Below are positions 46,520 to 55,438 of a stretch of DNA of 64,000 nucleotides, piece by piece (positions within the stretch are counted from its first letter, which is position 1; the number at the start of each line of letters is the position of its first letter). Both the position numbers and the translations under genes were made by a program. Below the pieces are notes generated by a model. It was given only the letters and a program-made list of their open reading frames with translations. It did no database searches and was not told the origin of the DNA. Source of the DNA: Pseudomonas mosselii (GTDB taxonomy: Bacteria > Pseudomonadota > Gammaproteobacteria > Pseudomonadales > Pseudomonadaceae); the NCBI RefSeq assembly GCF_003205295.1, contig NZ_QJRP01000006.1:62001-126000 (forward strand), read 5' to 3'.

Positions 46520-48570
46520 GTGCTCAAGATTTCCTGGTTGAACTGGGCACCGAAGAGCTGCCACCGAAGGCCCTCGCCACCCTCGGTGACGCCTTCCTCG
46601 CCGGCATCGAGAAAGGCCTGCAGGCCGCCGGCCTGAACTACACCGGCAAACAGGTCTATGCCGCACCGCGCCGCCTGGCCGTACTGATCCGCCAGCTGGA
46701 CGTGCAACAGCCGGACCGCAGCATCAACATCGACGGCCCGCCCGTGCAGGCCGCGTTCAATGCCGAAGGCCAGCCGACCCAGGCCGCCCTGGGCTTCGCC
46801 AAGAAGTGCGGCGTGGAGCTGTCGGACATCGACCAGAGCGGCCCCAAGCTGCGCTTCTCCCAGCACATTCCGGGCAAGGCCACCGCCAGCCTGCTGCCGA
46901 CCATCGTCGAGGATTCGCTCAACGACCTGCCGATCCCCAAGCGCATGCACTGGGGCGCCAGCCGTGAAGAGTTCGTGCGCCCGACCCAGTGGCTGGTGAT
47001 GCTGCTGGGCAATCAGGTGGTCGACTGCACCATCCTGGCCCAGAAGGCCGGCCGTGAATCCCGTGGCCACCGCTTCCACCACCCGGAAAACGTGCTCATT
47101 ACCACCCCGGCCAACTACGTCGAGGACCTGCGCAAGGCCCACGTGCTGGCCGACTTCGCCGAGCGTCGCGAGCTGATCAGCAAGCGCACCGCGGAGCTGG
47201 CCATGCAGCAGGAAGGCACGGCCATCGTGCCACCGGCGCTGCTGGACGAAGTGACCGCCCTGGTCGAGTGGCCAGTGCCACTGGTGTGCTCGTTCGAGGA
47301 GCGTTTCCTCGAGGTGCCGCAGGAAGCCCTGATCACCACCATGCAGGACAACCAGAAGTACTTCTGCCTGCTGGACAGCGAAGGCAAGCTGCTGCCGCGC
47401 TTCATCACCGTGGCCAACGTCGAGAGCCGCGATCCGAAGCAGATCGTCGAAGGCAACGAAAAGGTCGTGCGCCCACGCCTGACCGACGCCGAGTTCTTCT
47501 TCAAGCAGGACAAGAAGCAGCCGCTGGAAAGCTTCAACGAGCGCCTGAAGAACGTGGTGTTCCAGGCTCAGCTGGGCACCGTGTTCGACAAGGCCGAACG
47601 CGTTTCCAAGCTGGCTGCCTTCATTGCCCCTTACATCGGCGGCAGCGCCGCCAACGCCGGCCGTGCCGGCCTGCTGTCCAAGTGCGACCTGGCCTCGGAA
47701 ATGGTCGGCGAATTCCCTGAAATGCAGGGCATCGCCGGCTACTACTACGCCCTCAACGATGGCGAGCCGCAAGACGTCGCCCTGGCGCTGAACGAGCAGT
47801 ACATGCCGCGTGGCGCTGGCGCCGAGCTGCCGCAGACCCTCACCGGTGCCGCCGTAGCCATCGCCGACAAGCTCGACACCCTGGTCGGCATCTTCGGCAT
47901 CGGCATGCTGCCCACCGGCAGCAAGGACCCGTACGCCCTGCGTCGTGCCGCCCTGGGCGTGCTGCGCATCCTGATCGAGAAGCAGCTGGACCTGGACCTG
48001 GCCGTCGCGGTCGAGTTCGCGGTCAAGCAGTTCGGTGCCAAGGTCAAGGCCGCCGGCCTGTCCGAGCAGGTGCTGGAGTTCGTCTTCGACCGCCTGCGCG
48101 CGCGCTACGAGGACGAAGGCATCGACGTCTCCACCTACCTGTCGGTGCGTGCCCTGAAGCCGGGCTCGGCGCTGGACTTCGACCAGCGCGTGCAGGCCGT
48201 GCAGGCCTTCCGCAAGCTGCCGGAAGCCGAAGCCCTGGCCGCGGCGAACAAGCGCGTGTCGAACCTGCTGGGCAAGGCCGAAGGCGCCATCGCCGACCAG
48301 GTCGAGCCGAAGTACTTCGACAATGCCAACGAGTTCTCCCTGTACTCGGCCATCCAGCAGGCCGACCAGGCCGTGCAACCGATGGCGGCCGCGCGTCAGT
48401 ACAGCGAGGCCCTGGCCCGCCTGGCTGCCCTGCGTGACCCGGTCGACGCCTTCTTCGAGGCGGTGATGGTCAACGCCGAGGATGCCAAGGTGCGCGCCAA
48501 CCGTTATGCCCTGCTCAGCCGCCTACGCGGTCTGTTCCTGGGCGTGGCCGATATCTCGCTGCTGGGGTGA
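46516..48570 (+). CDS. glyS: Glycyl-tRNA synthetase beta subunit
   Basis: 684 residues. Non-catalytic, tRNA-binding subunit of the alpha2beta2 GlyRS. Family opening [19 protein letters not shown]-terminal anticodon-binding DALR-like domain. Translationally coupled to glyQ by an ATGA overlap; gmhB follows after 4 bases. Confidence 0.97.
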   Translation: MSAQDFLVELGTEELPPKALATLGDAFLAGIEKGLQAAGLNYTGKQVYAAPRRLAVLIRQLDVQQPDRSINIDGPPVQAAFNAEGQPTQAALGFAKKCGVELSDIDQSGPKLRFSQHIPGKATASLLPTIVEDSLNDLPIPKRMHWGASREEFVRPTQWLVMLLGNQVVDCTILAQKAGRESRGHRFHHPENVLITTPANYVEDLRKAHVLADFAERRELISKRTAELAMQQEGTAIVPPALLDEVTALVEWPVPLVCSFEERFLEVPQEALITTMQDNQKYFCLLDSEGKLLPRFITVANVESRDPKQIVEGNEKVVRPRLTDAEFFFKQDKKQPLESFNERLKNVVFQAQLGTVFDKAERVSKLAAFIAPYIGGSAANAGRAGLLSKCDLASEMVGEFPEMQGIAGYYYALNDGEPQDVALALNEQYMPRGAGAELPQTLTGAAVAIADKLDTLVGIFGIGMLPTGSKDPYALRRAALGVLRILIEKQLDLDLAVAVEFAVKQFGAKVKAAGLSEQVLEFVFDRLRARYEDEGIDVSTYLSVRALKPGSALDFDQRVQAVQAFRKLPEAEALAAANKRVSNLLGKAEGAIADQVEPKYFDNANEFSLYSAIQQADQAVQPMAAARQYSEALARLAALRDPVDAFFEAVMVNAEDAKVRANRYALLSRLRGLFLGVADISLLG

Positions 48571-48574
48571 GTCG

Positions 48575-49102
48575 TTGAAACTGCTGATTCTTGATCGAGA
48601 CGGAGTGATCAACCACGACTCCGACGCCTACATCAAGTCGCTGGAGGAGTGGATCCCCATTCCCGGCTCGATCGAGGCCATCGCGCAGTTGAGCAAGGCG
48701 GGCTGGACGGTGGCGGTGGCCACCAACCAGTCCGGCATTGCCCGCGGCTACTACCCGCTGGAAACCCTCGAGGCCATGCATGCGCGCCTGCGCGCGCTGG
48801 TGGCCGAGCAGGGCGGCGAGGTCGGCTTGATCGTGCATTGCCCGCACGGCCCGGATGAGGGCTGCGACTGCCGCAAGCCCAAGCCCGGCATGCTGCGGAC
48901 CATTGCCGAGCACTACCAGGTGCCGCTGGCCGGCGTATGGTTCGTCGGTGACAGCAAAGGTGACCTGGAGGCGGCCCTGGCCGTCGATGCACAACCCGTG
49001 TTGGTAAAAACCGGCAAGGGCGAAAGGACCCTGGAAAAAGGTGTCCCGCAAACTACACTGATTTTCGACGATCTGGCAGCCATCGCCAGAGAACTTATTT
49101 AA
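48575..49102 (+). CDS. gmhB: D-glycero-beta-D-manno-heptose 1,7-bisphosphate 7-phosphatase
   Basis: 175 residues. HAD phosphatase in ADP-heptose synthesis for LPS core. HAD motif I is DRDGVIN at residues 7-13. A zinc-binding cluster CPHGPDEGCDCRKPKPGM marks the GmhB family. The start is the TTG at 48575 (LKLLILDRDG), with GGGTGAG upstream; the first ATG is far inside the domain. Four bases from the glyS stop, so coupled. Followed by a terminator. Confidence 0.93.
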   Translation: MKLLILDRDGVINHDSDAYIKSLEEWIPIPGSIEAIAQLSKAGWTVAVATNQSGIARGYYPLETLEAMHARLRALVAEQGGEVGLIVHCPHGPDEGCDCRKPKPGMLRTIAEHYQVPLAGVWFVGDSKGDLEAALAVDAQPVLVKTGKGERTLEKGVPQTTLIFDDLAAIARELI

Positions 49103-49105
49103 ATG

Positions 49106-49131
49106 AGTGCGCCAGGAACGGCGCACTTTTC
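49106..49131 (+). terminator. Rho-independent terminator after gmhB
   Basis: Stem AGTGCGCC/GGCGCACT with an AGGAAC loop and a TTTTC tail, 3 bases past the gmhB stop and 36 bases before plsC. Confidence 0.75.
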
Positions 49132-49167
49132 ATTAGGCGGGCACGCCCCGCAACGGTACATGCCACT

Positions 49168-49938
49168 ATGTCGATCCTGCAGGCGATCAGAATCTTTCTT
49201 TTTTACCTGCTGTTGGGCACCAGTTCGCTGCTGTGGTGCTCGCTGAGCTTCTTTGTCGCGCCTTTCCTGCCGTTCCCCAAGCGCTACCGGTTCATCAACG
49301 TGTACTGGTGCCGCTGCGCGCTGTTCCTGGTACGGACGGTCCTGCGGATCGACTACAAGATCACCGGCGCCGAGAACGTGCCTGAGGTACCTTGCGTGAT
49401 CCTGTCCAACCACCAGAGCACCTGGGAGACGTTCTTCCTGTCGGCGTACTTCTCGCCGCTGAGCCAGGTGCTCAAGCGCGAGCTGCTGTACGTGCCGTTC
49501 TTCGGCTGGGCCATGGCCATGCTGCGGCCGATCGCCATCGACCGGAAGAACCCGAAGGAGGCCCTGCGCCAGGTTGCCAGCCAGGGCGACGAGCTGCTCA
49601 AGCAGGGCACCTGGGTGTTGATCTTCCCCGAAGGCACCCGCGTGCCGCATGGACAGATCGGCAAGTTCTCCCGCGGTGGTACCGCATTGGCGGTGAACGC
49701 TGGCCTGCCGGTGCTGCCGATCGCCCACAACGCCGGCAAGTTCTGGCCACGTGAAGGCTGGGGCAAGCGCCCGGGCACCATCGAGGTGGTCATTGGCGAG
49801 CCGATGTACCCGGAGGGGACTGGCCCGCGTGCCATCGCCGAGCTCAACGACCGTGCCCAGGCGTGGAACGAGGCGGCCCAGCGCGCCATGGGTTCGCTGC
49901 CGCCAGCGGCGGAAAAACCTGAGCAGCAGCCTGCCTGA
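49168..49938 (+). CDS. plsC: 1-acyl-sn-glycerol-3-phosphate acyltransferase (PlsC family)
   Basis: 256 residues. N-terminal membrane helix (FLFYLLLGTSSLLWCSLSFF), then the acyltransferase domain. Catalytic block I reads NHQSTWE, so the usual HX4D appears as HX4E. Block III FPEGTRVPHG and the later VLPIAHNAG are present. Makes phosphatidic acid from lysophosphatidate; called lptA/PA0005-like in P. aeruginosa. Ends at a strong terminator beyond a DnaA-box 9-mer at 49944. Confidence 0.92.
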   Translation: MSILQAIRIFLFYLLLGTSSLLWCSLSFFVAPFLPFPKRYRFINVYWCRCALFLVRTVLRIDYKITGAENVPEVPCVILSNHQSTWETFFLSAYFSPLSQVLKRELLYVPFFGWAMAMLRPIAIDRKNPKEALRQVASQGDELLKQGTWVLIFPEGTRVPHGQIGKFSRGGTALAVNAGLPVLPIAHNAGKFWPREGWGKRPGTIEVVIGEPMYPEGTGPRAIAELNDRAQAWNEAAQRAMGSLPPAAEKPEQQPA

Positions 49939-50067
49939 CGATCTGTGGATAACGTGTTAGCAATTTTTGGATTAAGCGTCTTAATACATAGCTAAGTGTC
50001 TGAATTTGCTATTTATTTCCATGTATGACGTTTTTTCGATAATCGTGCATAAGTTTTTTCCAGCGAT

Positions 50068-50098
50068 AAAAAAACCGGCTTTTACGCCGGTTTTTTTG
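50068..50098. terminator. Bidirectional Rho-independent terminator
   Basis: AAAAAAACCGGC/GCCGGTTTTTTT with a 6-base loop; A-run and T-run on both sides, so active in both directions. Serves plsC and the convergent MFS gene. Confidence 0.9.
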
Positions 50099-50120
50099 TG
50101 GGCTGAAATCGCTGCTGGCT

Positions 50121-50187
50121 TCTTCGCGGGTAAACCCGCTCCCACAGGGTATTGCGCAAACCTGTGGGAGCGGGTTTACCCGCGAAG
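50121..50187. repeat. REP pair, GGGTAAACCC type
   Basis: Near-perfect inverted pair (TTCGCGGGTAAACCCGCTCC and inverse) with a 12-15 base spacer, just past the MFS gene stop. Confidence 0.88.
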
Positions 50188-50202
50188 GCCCCAGCGAAAA
50201 TC

Positions 50203-51822
50203 TCAGACCTTGTCGATATCCACATCCCGGGTCTCTTTCAGGCAGAAGATCCCCACCACCAGGCTCACCCCGGTGATCAGCACCGGGTACCACAGCCCAT
50301 AGAAGATATCCCCGGTGTACACCACCAACGCGAACGACACCGTCGGCAGGAAGCCACCGAACCAGCCGTTGCCGATGTGGTAGGGCAGGGACATCGAGGT
50401 ATAGCGGATACGCGTCGGGAACAGCTCGACCATCACCGCCGCCAGTGGCCCGTAGGTCATGGTGGCGATGAGGATCATGGCGACGATCAGCACGACCACC
50501 ATTACCTGGTTCACGTGCGCGGGATCTGCCTTGGCCGGGTAGCCAGCGCTATCGATGGCGCTACGCATGGCCGTCTCGTCGAAACCATTGATGGTCTTGT
50601 CGCCGACGCTGACGATCACCTCGCTGCCCGTGACACTCACCGAGCTGTAGGGCAGGCCCTGCTTGACCAGGAACGTCTTGACCTTGTCGCACGGGCTGTC
50701 GAAGCGTGCCTTGCCCACCGGGTCGAACTGGAAGGTGCAGCCCTTGGGGTCGGCAGTGACGACGATTGGCGCCTGGCGGCTGGCGGCGTCGATCTGTGGA
50801 TTGGCGTAGTGGCTCAGGGCCTTGAACATCGGGAAGTAGCACACCGTGGCCAACAACAGCCCGATCATCAGGATCGGCTTGCGCCCGACCCGGTCCGACA
50901 GCCAGCCGAAGAACACGAAGAACGGCGCACCGATCACCACGCTGATGATCAGCAGGGTGTTGGCCTGGGCCGGGTCCATCTTGAGCATCTGGGTCATGAA
51001 GAACAGCACGTAGAACTGCGCGGTGTAGAAGGTCACCGCCTGCCCGGCGTTGATGCTGAACAGCGCGGTGAGCACCACCTTGAGGTTGGGCCACGAGGTG
51101 AACGACTCACGGATCGGCGACTTGCTCACCTTGCCCTGGGCCTTCATTTTCACGAAGGCCGGCGACTCGTGCATGCTCATGCGGATCCAGGTGGAAATCG
51201 CCAGCAGCACGATCGACAGCAGGAACGGCAGGCGCCAGCCCCAGGTTTCGAACTGGTCGCCACTGATGTAGCGGCTGGCCAGGACGACGGTCAGCGACAA
51301 CAGCAGGCCCAGTGTGGCAGTGGATTGGATGAAGCCGGTATGGAAGCCACGTTTGCCATGAGGCGCGTGCTCGGCGACATAGGTGGCCGCACCACCGTAC
51401 TCACCGCCCAGCGCCAACCCCTGGAGCATGCGCAGCACGACCAGGATGATCGGCGCGGCAATGCCTATGCTGGCGTAGGTCGGCAACAGGCCCACGGCGA
51501 AGGTAGACAGGCCCATCAGCACGATGGTCACCAGGAAGGTGTACTTGCGCCCGATCATGTCGCCCAGCCGGCCAAACACCAGCGCGCCGAACGGGCGCAC
51601 CAGGAAGCCGGCGGCGAAGGCCATCAGGGCGAAGATAAAGGCGGTGGTGTCGTTGACCCCCGCGAAGAACTGCTTGCTGATGACCGCGGCCAGCGCGCCA
51701 TAGAGAAAAAAGTCATACCACTCGAATACCGTCCCGAGGGATGACGCGAAAATGATCTTGCGCTCTTCACGACGGCTTGGGCTGCTCGCCGCCGCCCCCT
51801 GTTCCTGGATGTAATCCGACAT
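50203..51822 (-). CDS. MFS transporter, metabolite:H+ symporter type, with periplasmic insert
   Basis: 539 residues, about 100 longer than typical MHS-family symporters. The MFS loop motif appears twice: GRLGDMIGRK (84-93) and SDRVGRK (309-315); the GGEYGGAATYVAEHAP block (139-154) is typical of the MHS/ShiA-ProP group. Between TM9 and TM10 there is an extra soluble segment (about 337-438) with two cysteines, C362 and C378, predicted to face the periplasm. Start ATG 51822 with GAGGAC. Neighbour of a GMC oxidoreductase in the same orientation, so a carboxylate or quaternary-amine substrate is possible. Confidence 0.9.
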   Translation of the reverse strand: MSDYIQEQGAAASSPSRREERKIIFASSLGTVFEWYDFFLYGALAAVISKQFFAGVNDTTAFIFALMAFAAGFLVRPFGALVFGRLGDMIGRKYTFLVTIVLMGLSTFAVGLLPTYASIGIAAPIILVVLRMLQGLALGGEYGGAATYVAEHAPHGKRGFHTGFIQSTATLGLLLSLTVVLASRYISGDQFETWGWRLPFLLSIVLLAISTWIRMSMHESPAFVKMKAQGKVSKSPIRESFTSWPNLKVVLTALFSINAGQAVTFYTAQFYVLFFMTQMLKMDPAQANTLLIISVVIGAPFFVFFGWLSDRVGRKPILMIGLLLATVCYFPMFKALSHYANPQIDAASRQAPIVVTADPKGCTFQFDPVGKARFDSPCDKVKTFLVKQGLPYSSVSVTGSEVIVSVGDKTINGFDETAMRSAIDSAGYPAKADPAHVNQVMVVVLIVAMILIATMTYGPLAAVMVELFPTRIRYTSMSLPYHIGNGWFGGFLPTVSFALVVYTGDIFYGLWYPVLITGVSLVVGIFCLKETRDVDIDKV

Positions 51823-51919
51823 CGTTGCTGTCCTCGGCCCGCGGGCCACAGTGATTATTCTTGTTGTTCCACTGCCGACGACTTGCGACCACAAGCCGCC
51901 GCTGTTGCAAACACCCGGG

Positions 51920-53569
51920 TCAGGGCGTCGGTATCGCGCTGGCGTCGCTGAGGTTGGTCTGGGTATTGGCCCCCTTGAGGATCAGTTGTGCCGCCTTTTC
52001 GGCAATCATCAACGTGGGTGAACAGGTATTGCCAGAGACGATCTTCGGCATGATCGAAGCGTCGGCCACGCGCAGGCCTGGGATGCCATGCACGCGCAGC
52101 TGGTTATCCACAACGTCGAGCGTGCCGCTGCCCATGCGGCAGGTGCCCACCGGGTGGAAGATGGTGGTGCCGATCTGAGCGGCGGCCTGGTGCAGATCTT
52201 CGTCGCTCTGCAGGGCAGGGCCTGGCAAGTACTCGCGAGGATCGAAGGCCGCCAGGGCAGGGGCCTGGACGATGCGCCGGGTGAGGCGGATGGCCTCGGC
52301 GGCGACGCGCAGGTCCTCGGGGTCACTCAGGTAGTTGGGGTCGATCAAGGGCGCGGCGTTCATGTCCGCCGAGAGGATATCGATCCGCCCGCGGCTTGCC
52401 GGGCGCAGGTTGCACACCGAGGCGGTAAAGGCCGGGAAGCGATGCAGCGGTTCGCCGAAACGGTCCAGCGACAACGGCTGCACGTGGTATTGCAGGTTGG
52501 CGGTTGCCTGCTCGGGGCCTGAACGGGCGAAGGCGCCCAGCTGGCTCGGCGCCATGGCCAACGGGCCGCTGCGGTCATAGGCGTAGCGCAGGCCCATGCC
52601 CAGCTTGCCCCACAGGCTGTTGGCCATCTGGTTGAGGGTACGGGTGTTGCGGATCTGGTAGATCAACCGCAACTGCAGATGGTCCTGAAGGTTGCCGCCA
52701 ACCCCGGGCATATCGTGGCGTACACCGATACCCAGGTCTTCGAGCAGTTTGCGTGGGCCGATGCCGGAGCGTTGCAGAATGCCGGGCGAGCCCACGGAGC
52801 CCGCGCACAGGATGATCTCGCGACGGGCGGCGAACTCATGCCAGGCACCTTGCCACAAGGCCTTCACCGCCCGGGCTCGGGTGTTGTCGAGCAGCACCTG
52901 GTCGACTTGAACGCCAGTCAACACTGTCAGGTTGGGGCGCTTGAGGATGGGCCTGAGAAACGCCTTGGCCGAGTTCCAGCGCACACCGCTGCGCTGATTG
53001 ACCTGGAAGTATCCACAACCGGCGTTGTCGCCGGTGTTGAAGTCATCGACCTTGGCAATGCCGCTCTGCTCGGCGGCATCGCGGAACGCGTCGAGGATCG
53101 GCCAGCTGTAGCGCTGCTGCTCGACCCGCCATTCCCCCTCGACGCCGTGGCTGTCGCTGGCGCCGGCGAAGTGGTTCTCGCTGGCCTTGAACAAGGGCAG
53201 CACATCCTTCCACGCCCAGCCGTCGTTGCCTTGCTCGGCCCAGCGGTCATAGTCGGCGGCCTGGCCACGCATGTAGATCATCCCGTTGATCGACGAGCAG
53301 CCTCCCAGCACCTTGCCCCGTGGATAACCCAGGCTGCGACCGTTCAGGCCGGGCTGGGATTCGGTCTTGAGGCACCAGTCGGTGCGTGGATTGCCGATGC
53401 AGTAGAGGTAACCGACGGGAATGTGAATCCAGGGATAATTGTCGCGGCCACCCGCCTCGAGCAGCAATACGCGGCACGAAGGGTCGGCGGACAAGCGGTT
53501 GGCCAGCAGGCAACCGGCGGGACCGGCACCCACGACCACATAGTCGTAGACAGGATCGGCTGATGGCAT
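51920..53569 (-). CDS. GMC-family oxidoreductase (choline dehydrogenase-like)
   Basis: 549 residues. FAD enzyme with GAGPAGCLLANRL at the N-terminus, the GMC signatures PRGKVLGGCSSINGMIYMRG and GSVGSPGILQRSGIGP, and the C-terminal catalytic histidine in TIFHPVGTCRMGS. Often annotated choline dehydrogenase, but betB/betI are not adjacent, so an alcohol substrate other than choline is just as likely. The start is ATG 53569 (CGAGG upstream). Lies 97 bases upstream of the MFS gene, probably one transcript, and faces a LysR gene. Confidence 0.9.
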   Translation of the reverse strand: MPSADPVYDYVVVGAGPAGCLLANRLSADPSCRVLLLEAGGRDNYPWIHIPVGYLYCIGNPRTDWCLKTESQPGLNGRSLGYPRGKVLGGCSSINGMIYMRGQAADYDRWAEQGNDGWAWKDVLPLFKASENHFAGASDSHGVEGEWRVEQQRYSWPILDAFRDAAEQSGIAKVDDFNTGDNAGCGYFQVNQRSGVRWNSAKAFLRPILKRPNLTVLTGVQVDQVLLDNTRARAVKALWQGAWHEFAARREIILCAGSVGSPGILQRSGIGPRKLLEDLGIGVRHDMPGVGGNLQDHLQLRLIYQIRNTRTLNQMANSLWGKLGMGLRYAYDRSGPLAMAPSQLGAFARSGPEQATANLQYHVQPLSLDRFGEPLHRFPAFTASVCNLRPASRGRIDILSADMNAAPLIDPNYLSDPEDLRVAAEAIRLTRRIVQAPALAAFDPREYLPGPALQSDEDLHQAAAQIGTTIFHPVGTCRMGSGTLDVVDNQLRVHGIPGLRVADASIMPKIVSGNTCSPTLMIAEKAAQLILKGANTQTNLSDASAIPTP

Positions 53570-53686
53570 GTGCAACCTCGCGCCTGATTATTATTCTTGT
53601 CCCGATCCATCTTATTGATTAATTTCGCCGAGGAAACACGAGATTTCGCGCAGCCGTTGTGCGTTTTAGCACAGCGACTATCCGAT

Positions 53687-53713
53687 TGTGGGAGCGGGCT
53701 TGCCCCGCGATGG
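53687..53713. repeat. Single REP unit, GGCTTGCCC type
   Basis: GTGGGAGCGGGCTTGCCCCG plus CGATGG, a lone unit directly upstream of the LysR gene, inside the divergent promoter region shared with the GMC gene. No inverted partner. Confidence 0.7.
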
Positions 53714-53743
53714 CTTCAACAGCCAGCACATCCAAGGACGCCC

Positions 53744-54631
53744 ATGTTCGACTGGAACGATCTGCGGTTTTTCCTCGAGTTGCAGCGCAGCGGCCGCCTG
53801 CTTACCGCCGCAAAGCGCCTCAACACCACCCACAGCACCGTGGCCCGGCATATCGAGAGCATCGAAAAGCACCTGGGTACCGCGCTGTTCGTCCAGCACG
53901 CCCAGGGCTACGAACTCACGCCTTCCGGCCAGGCCCTGCTCAAGCACGCCGAAGCCATGGAGAACGTTGCCCTGCTGGCGCAGGAAGAAATCACCCAGGC
54001 CATCACGCCACTGGGCAAGATCCGCCTGGGGGTGACCGAGGGCATCGGCATCATGTTCTTCACTCCACGCATGAAAGCCTTGTTCCAGCGCTACCCGGGG
54101 CTCGAAGTGGAACTGGTGGCAGTGCCGCGTTTCGTCAGCATCCTCAACCGTGAAGCCGAGATCAGCATCCACCTGGAACGCCCCAACGCCGACCTGCTGA
54201 TCACCCGCAAGCTCACCGACTACCGCCTGGCCCTGTACGCCAGCCAGGGCTACCTGGACCGCGCGCCGCCGCTGCACAGCCGTGAAGACCTGGCCCGGCA
54301 CAGCTGGATCGGCTATGTCGACGACCTGCTGTTCAGCCAGGAGCTGCTGTTCCTCAACAGCTTCTGCCGGGCGCCCAACGTGGTGTTCCGCAGCACCAGC
54401 GTGATCGCCCAGCAGCAAGCCGCGCAGGCCGGGCTGGGCATCGCCGTGCTACCCAACTACATGGCCCGCCACGACCCCAAGCTGGTGCGTGTGCTACCCA
54501 GCGAGACCATCCAGCGCAGCTACTGGATCTGCACCCGCCGCGAGTTGCACAAGTCGGTGCGCCTGCGGGTGGTGTGGGATTACCTGCTGGCGCTGTGCGC
54601 CGCCGAGCAGGATGAGCTGCTAGCCGAGTAG
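53744..54631 (+). CDS. LysR-type transcriptional regulator
   Basis: 295 residues. N-terminal winged helix (WNDLRFFLELQRSGRLLTAAKRLNTTHSTVARHIESIEKH) and a short effector domain. Start ATG 53744 with AAGGAC. Divergent from the GMC-MFS pair, which it most likely controls. Its last 12 bases overlap the 3' end of the convergent TauE/SafE gene. Confidence 0.88.
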   Translation: MFDWNDLRFFLELQRSGRLLTAAKRLNTTHSTVARHIESIEKHLGTALFVQHAQGYELTPSGQALLKHAEAMENVALLAQEEITQAITPLGKIRLGVTEGIGIMFFTPRMKALFQRYPGLEVELVAVPRFVSILNREAEISIHLERPNADLLITRKLTDYRLALYASQGYLDRAPPLHSREDLARHSWIGYVDDLLFSQELLFLNSFCRAPNVVFRSTSVIAQQQAAQAGLGIAVLPNYMARHDPKLVRVLPSETIQRSYWICTRRELHKSVRLRVVWDYLLALCAAEQDELLAE

Positions 54632-55438
54632 CACCTTGCCGGCCAGCAGCAGCGCGGCCGCCCAGCCCGCCACGGCGAAAAGCTGCTGCAGGCGCGGGCC
54701 GGCGATGCGGGCGGCGAGCGGCCGTGCCAGCAGCAGGCCGATGACCGCACCGATGGCGAAGGGCACACCCACCTGCCAGTGCATCACACCGGCCACGCTG
54801 GCGCTCACCACGCTACCGGTGGACACCAGGGCGATCACGGCCAGCGAGGTGGCGACGATGCTGGTCATGCGCAGGTTGGTGTAGCGGTTCAATGCCGGGA
54901 TGATCACGAAACCACCGCCCACGCCCAGCAGGCCGGACATCAACCCCGACATCAAGCCGGTAAAAGCCAGGGCCCTGGCGCAAGGTAGGGTCCAGCGCAA
55001 GCGGCCCTGCAAGGGGTTGAGCACGCAGGGCTCGATGAAACGATGGGCGTCATTGGCTTCGCCGCGCAGTTGCCTGGCCGCCTTGCGCCAGATGCGCAGG
55101 CAGGCGTAAACCAGCACCCCGGCGAATACCAGGGCCAAGGGTGTATTGGGCAATTGATGGGCGAGCATCAGGCCAAAGGGTGCGGCGGCGATGCCGATCA
55201 GGGCGATGAACAGGGCGGCGCGATAACGTACCAACCCCTCACGCAAGCCGAGCAGGGCGCCCACCGCCGCCGCCAGGCCAACGGCCAGCAGGCCGATCGG
55301 TGCAGCCTCGACCATGCTCAACCCCAGGCCGAACACCAGCAGCGGCACCGCCAGGATACCGCCGCCAGCGCCGGTCAGGGCCAGCACCGCGCCAATGATC
55401 GCGCCGAGCCCGGCGCCTAGCAGTTGGTGTTCGATCAC
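54620..55438 (-). CDS. TauE/SafE (TSUP) family sulfite exporter
   Basis: 272 residues, about eight hydrophobic helices, with the paired family motifs LTGAGGGILAVPLL and LLGVGGGFVIIPAL. The start is the GTG at 55438, overlapping the sqr stop by 4 bases (GTGA), so it is coupled to sqr. In a pdo-sqr operon it most plausibly exports sulfite or thiosulfate formed by sulfide oxidation. Confidence 0.9.
   Translation of the reverse strand: MIEHQLLGAGLGAIIGAVLALTGAGGGILAVPLLVFGLGLSMVEAAPIGLLAVGLAAAVGALLGLREGLVRYRAALFIALIGIAAAPFGLMLAHQLPNTPLALVFAGVLVYACLRIWRKAARQLRGEANDAHRFIEPCVLNPLQGRLRWTLPCARALAFTGLMSGLMSGLLGVGGGFVIIPALNRYTNLRMTSIVATSLAVIALVSTGSVVSASVAGVMHWQVGVPFAIGAVIGLLLARPLAARIAGPRLQQLFAVAGWAAALLLAGKVLLG

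Noticed and set aside
46429..48378. 649-codon antisense frame under glyS
   Set aside because: Same mirror artefact; no ribosome site and no family resemblance.
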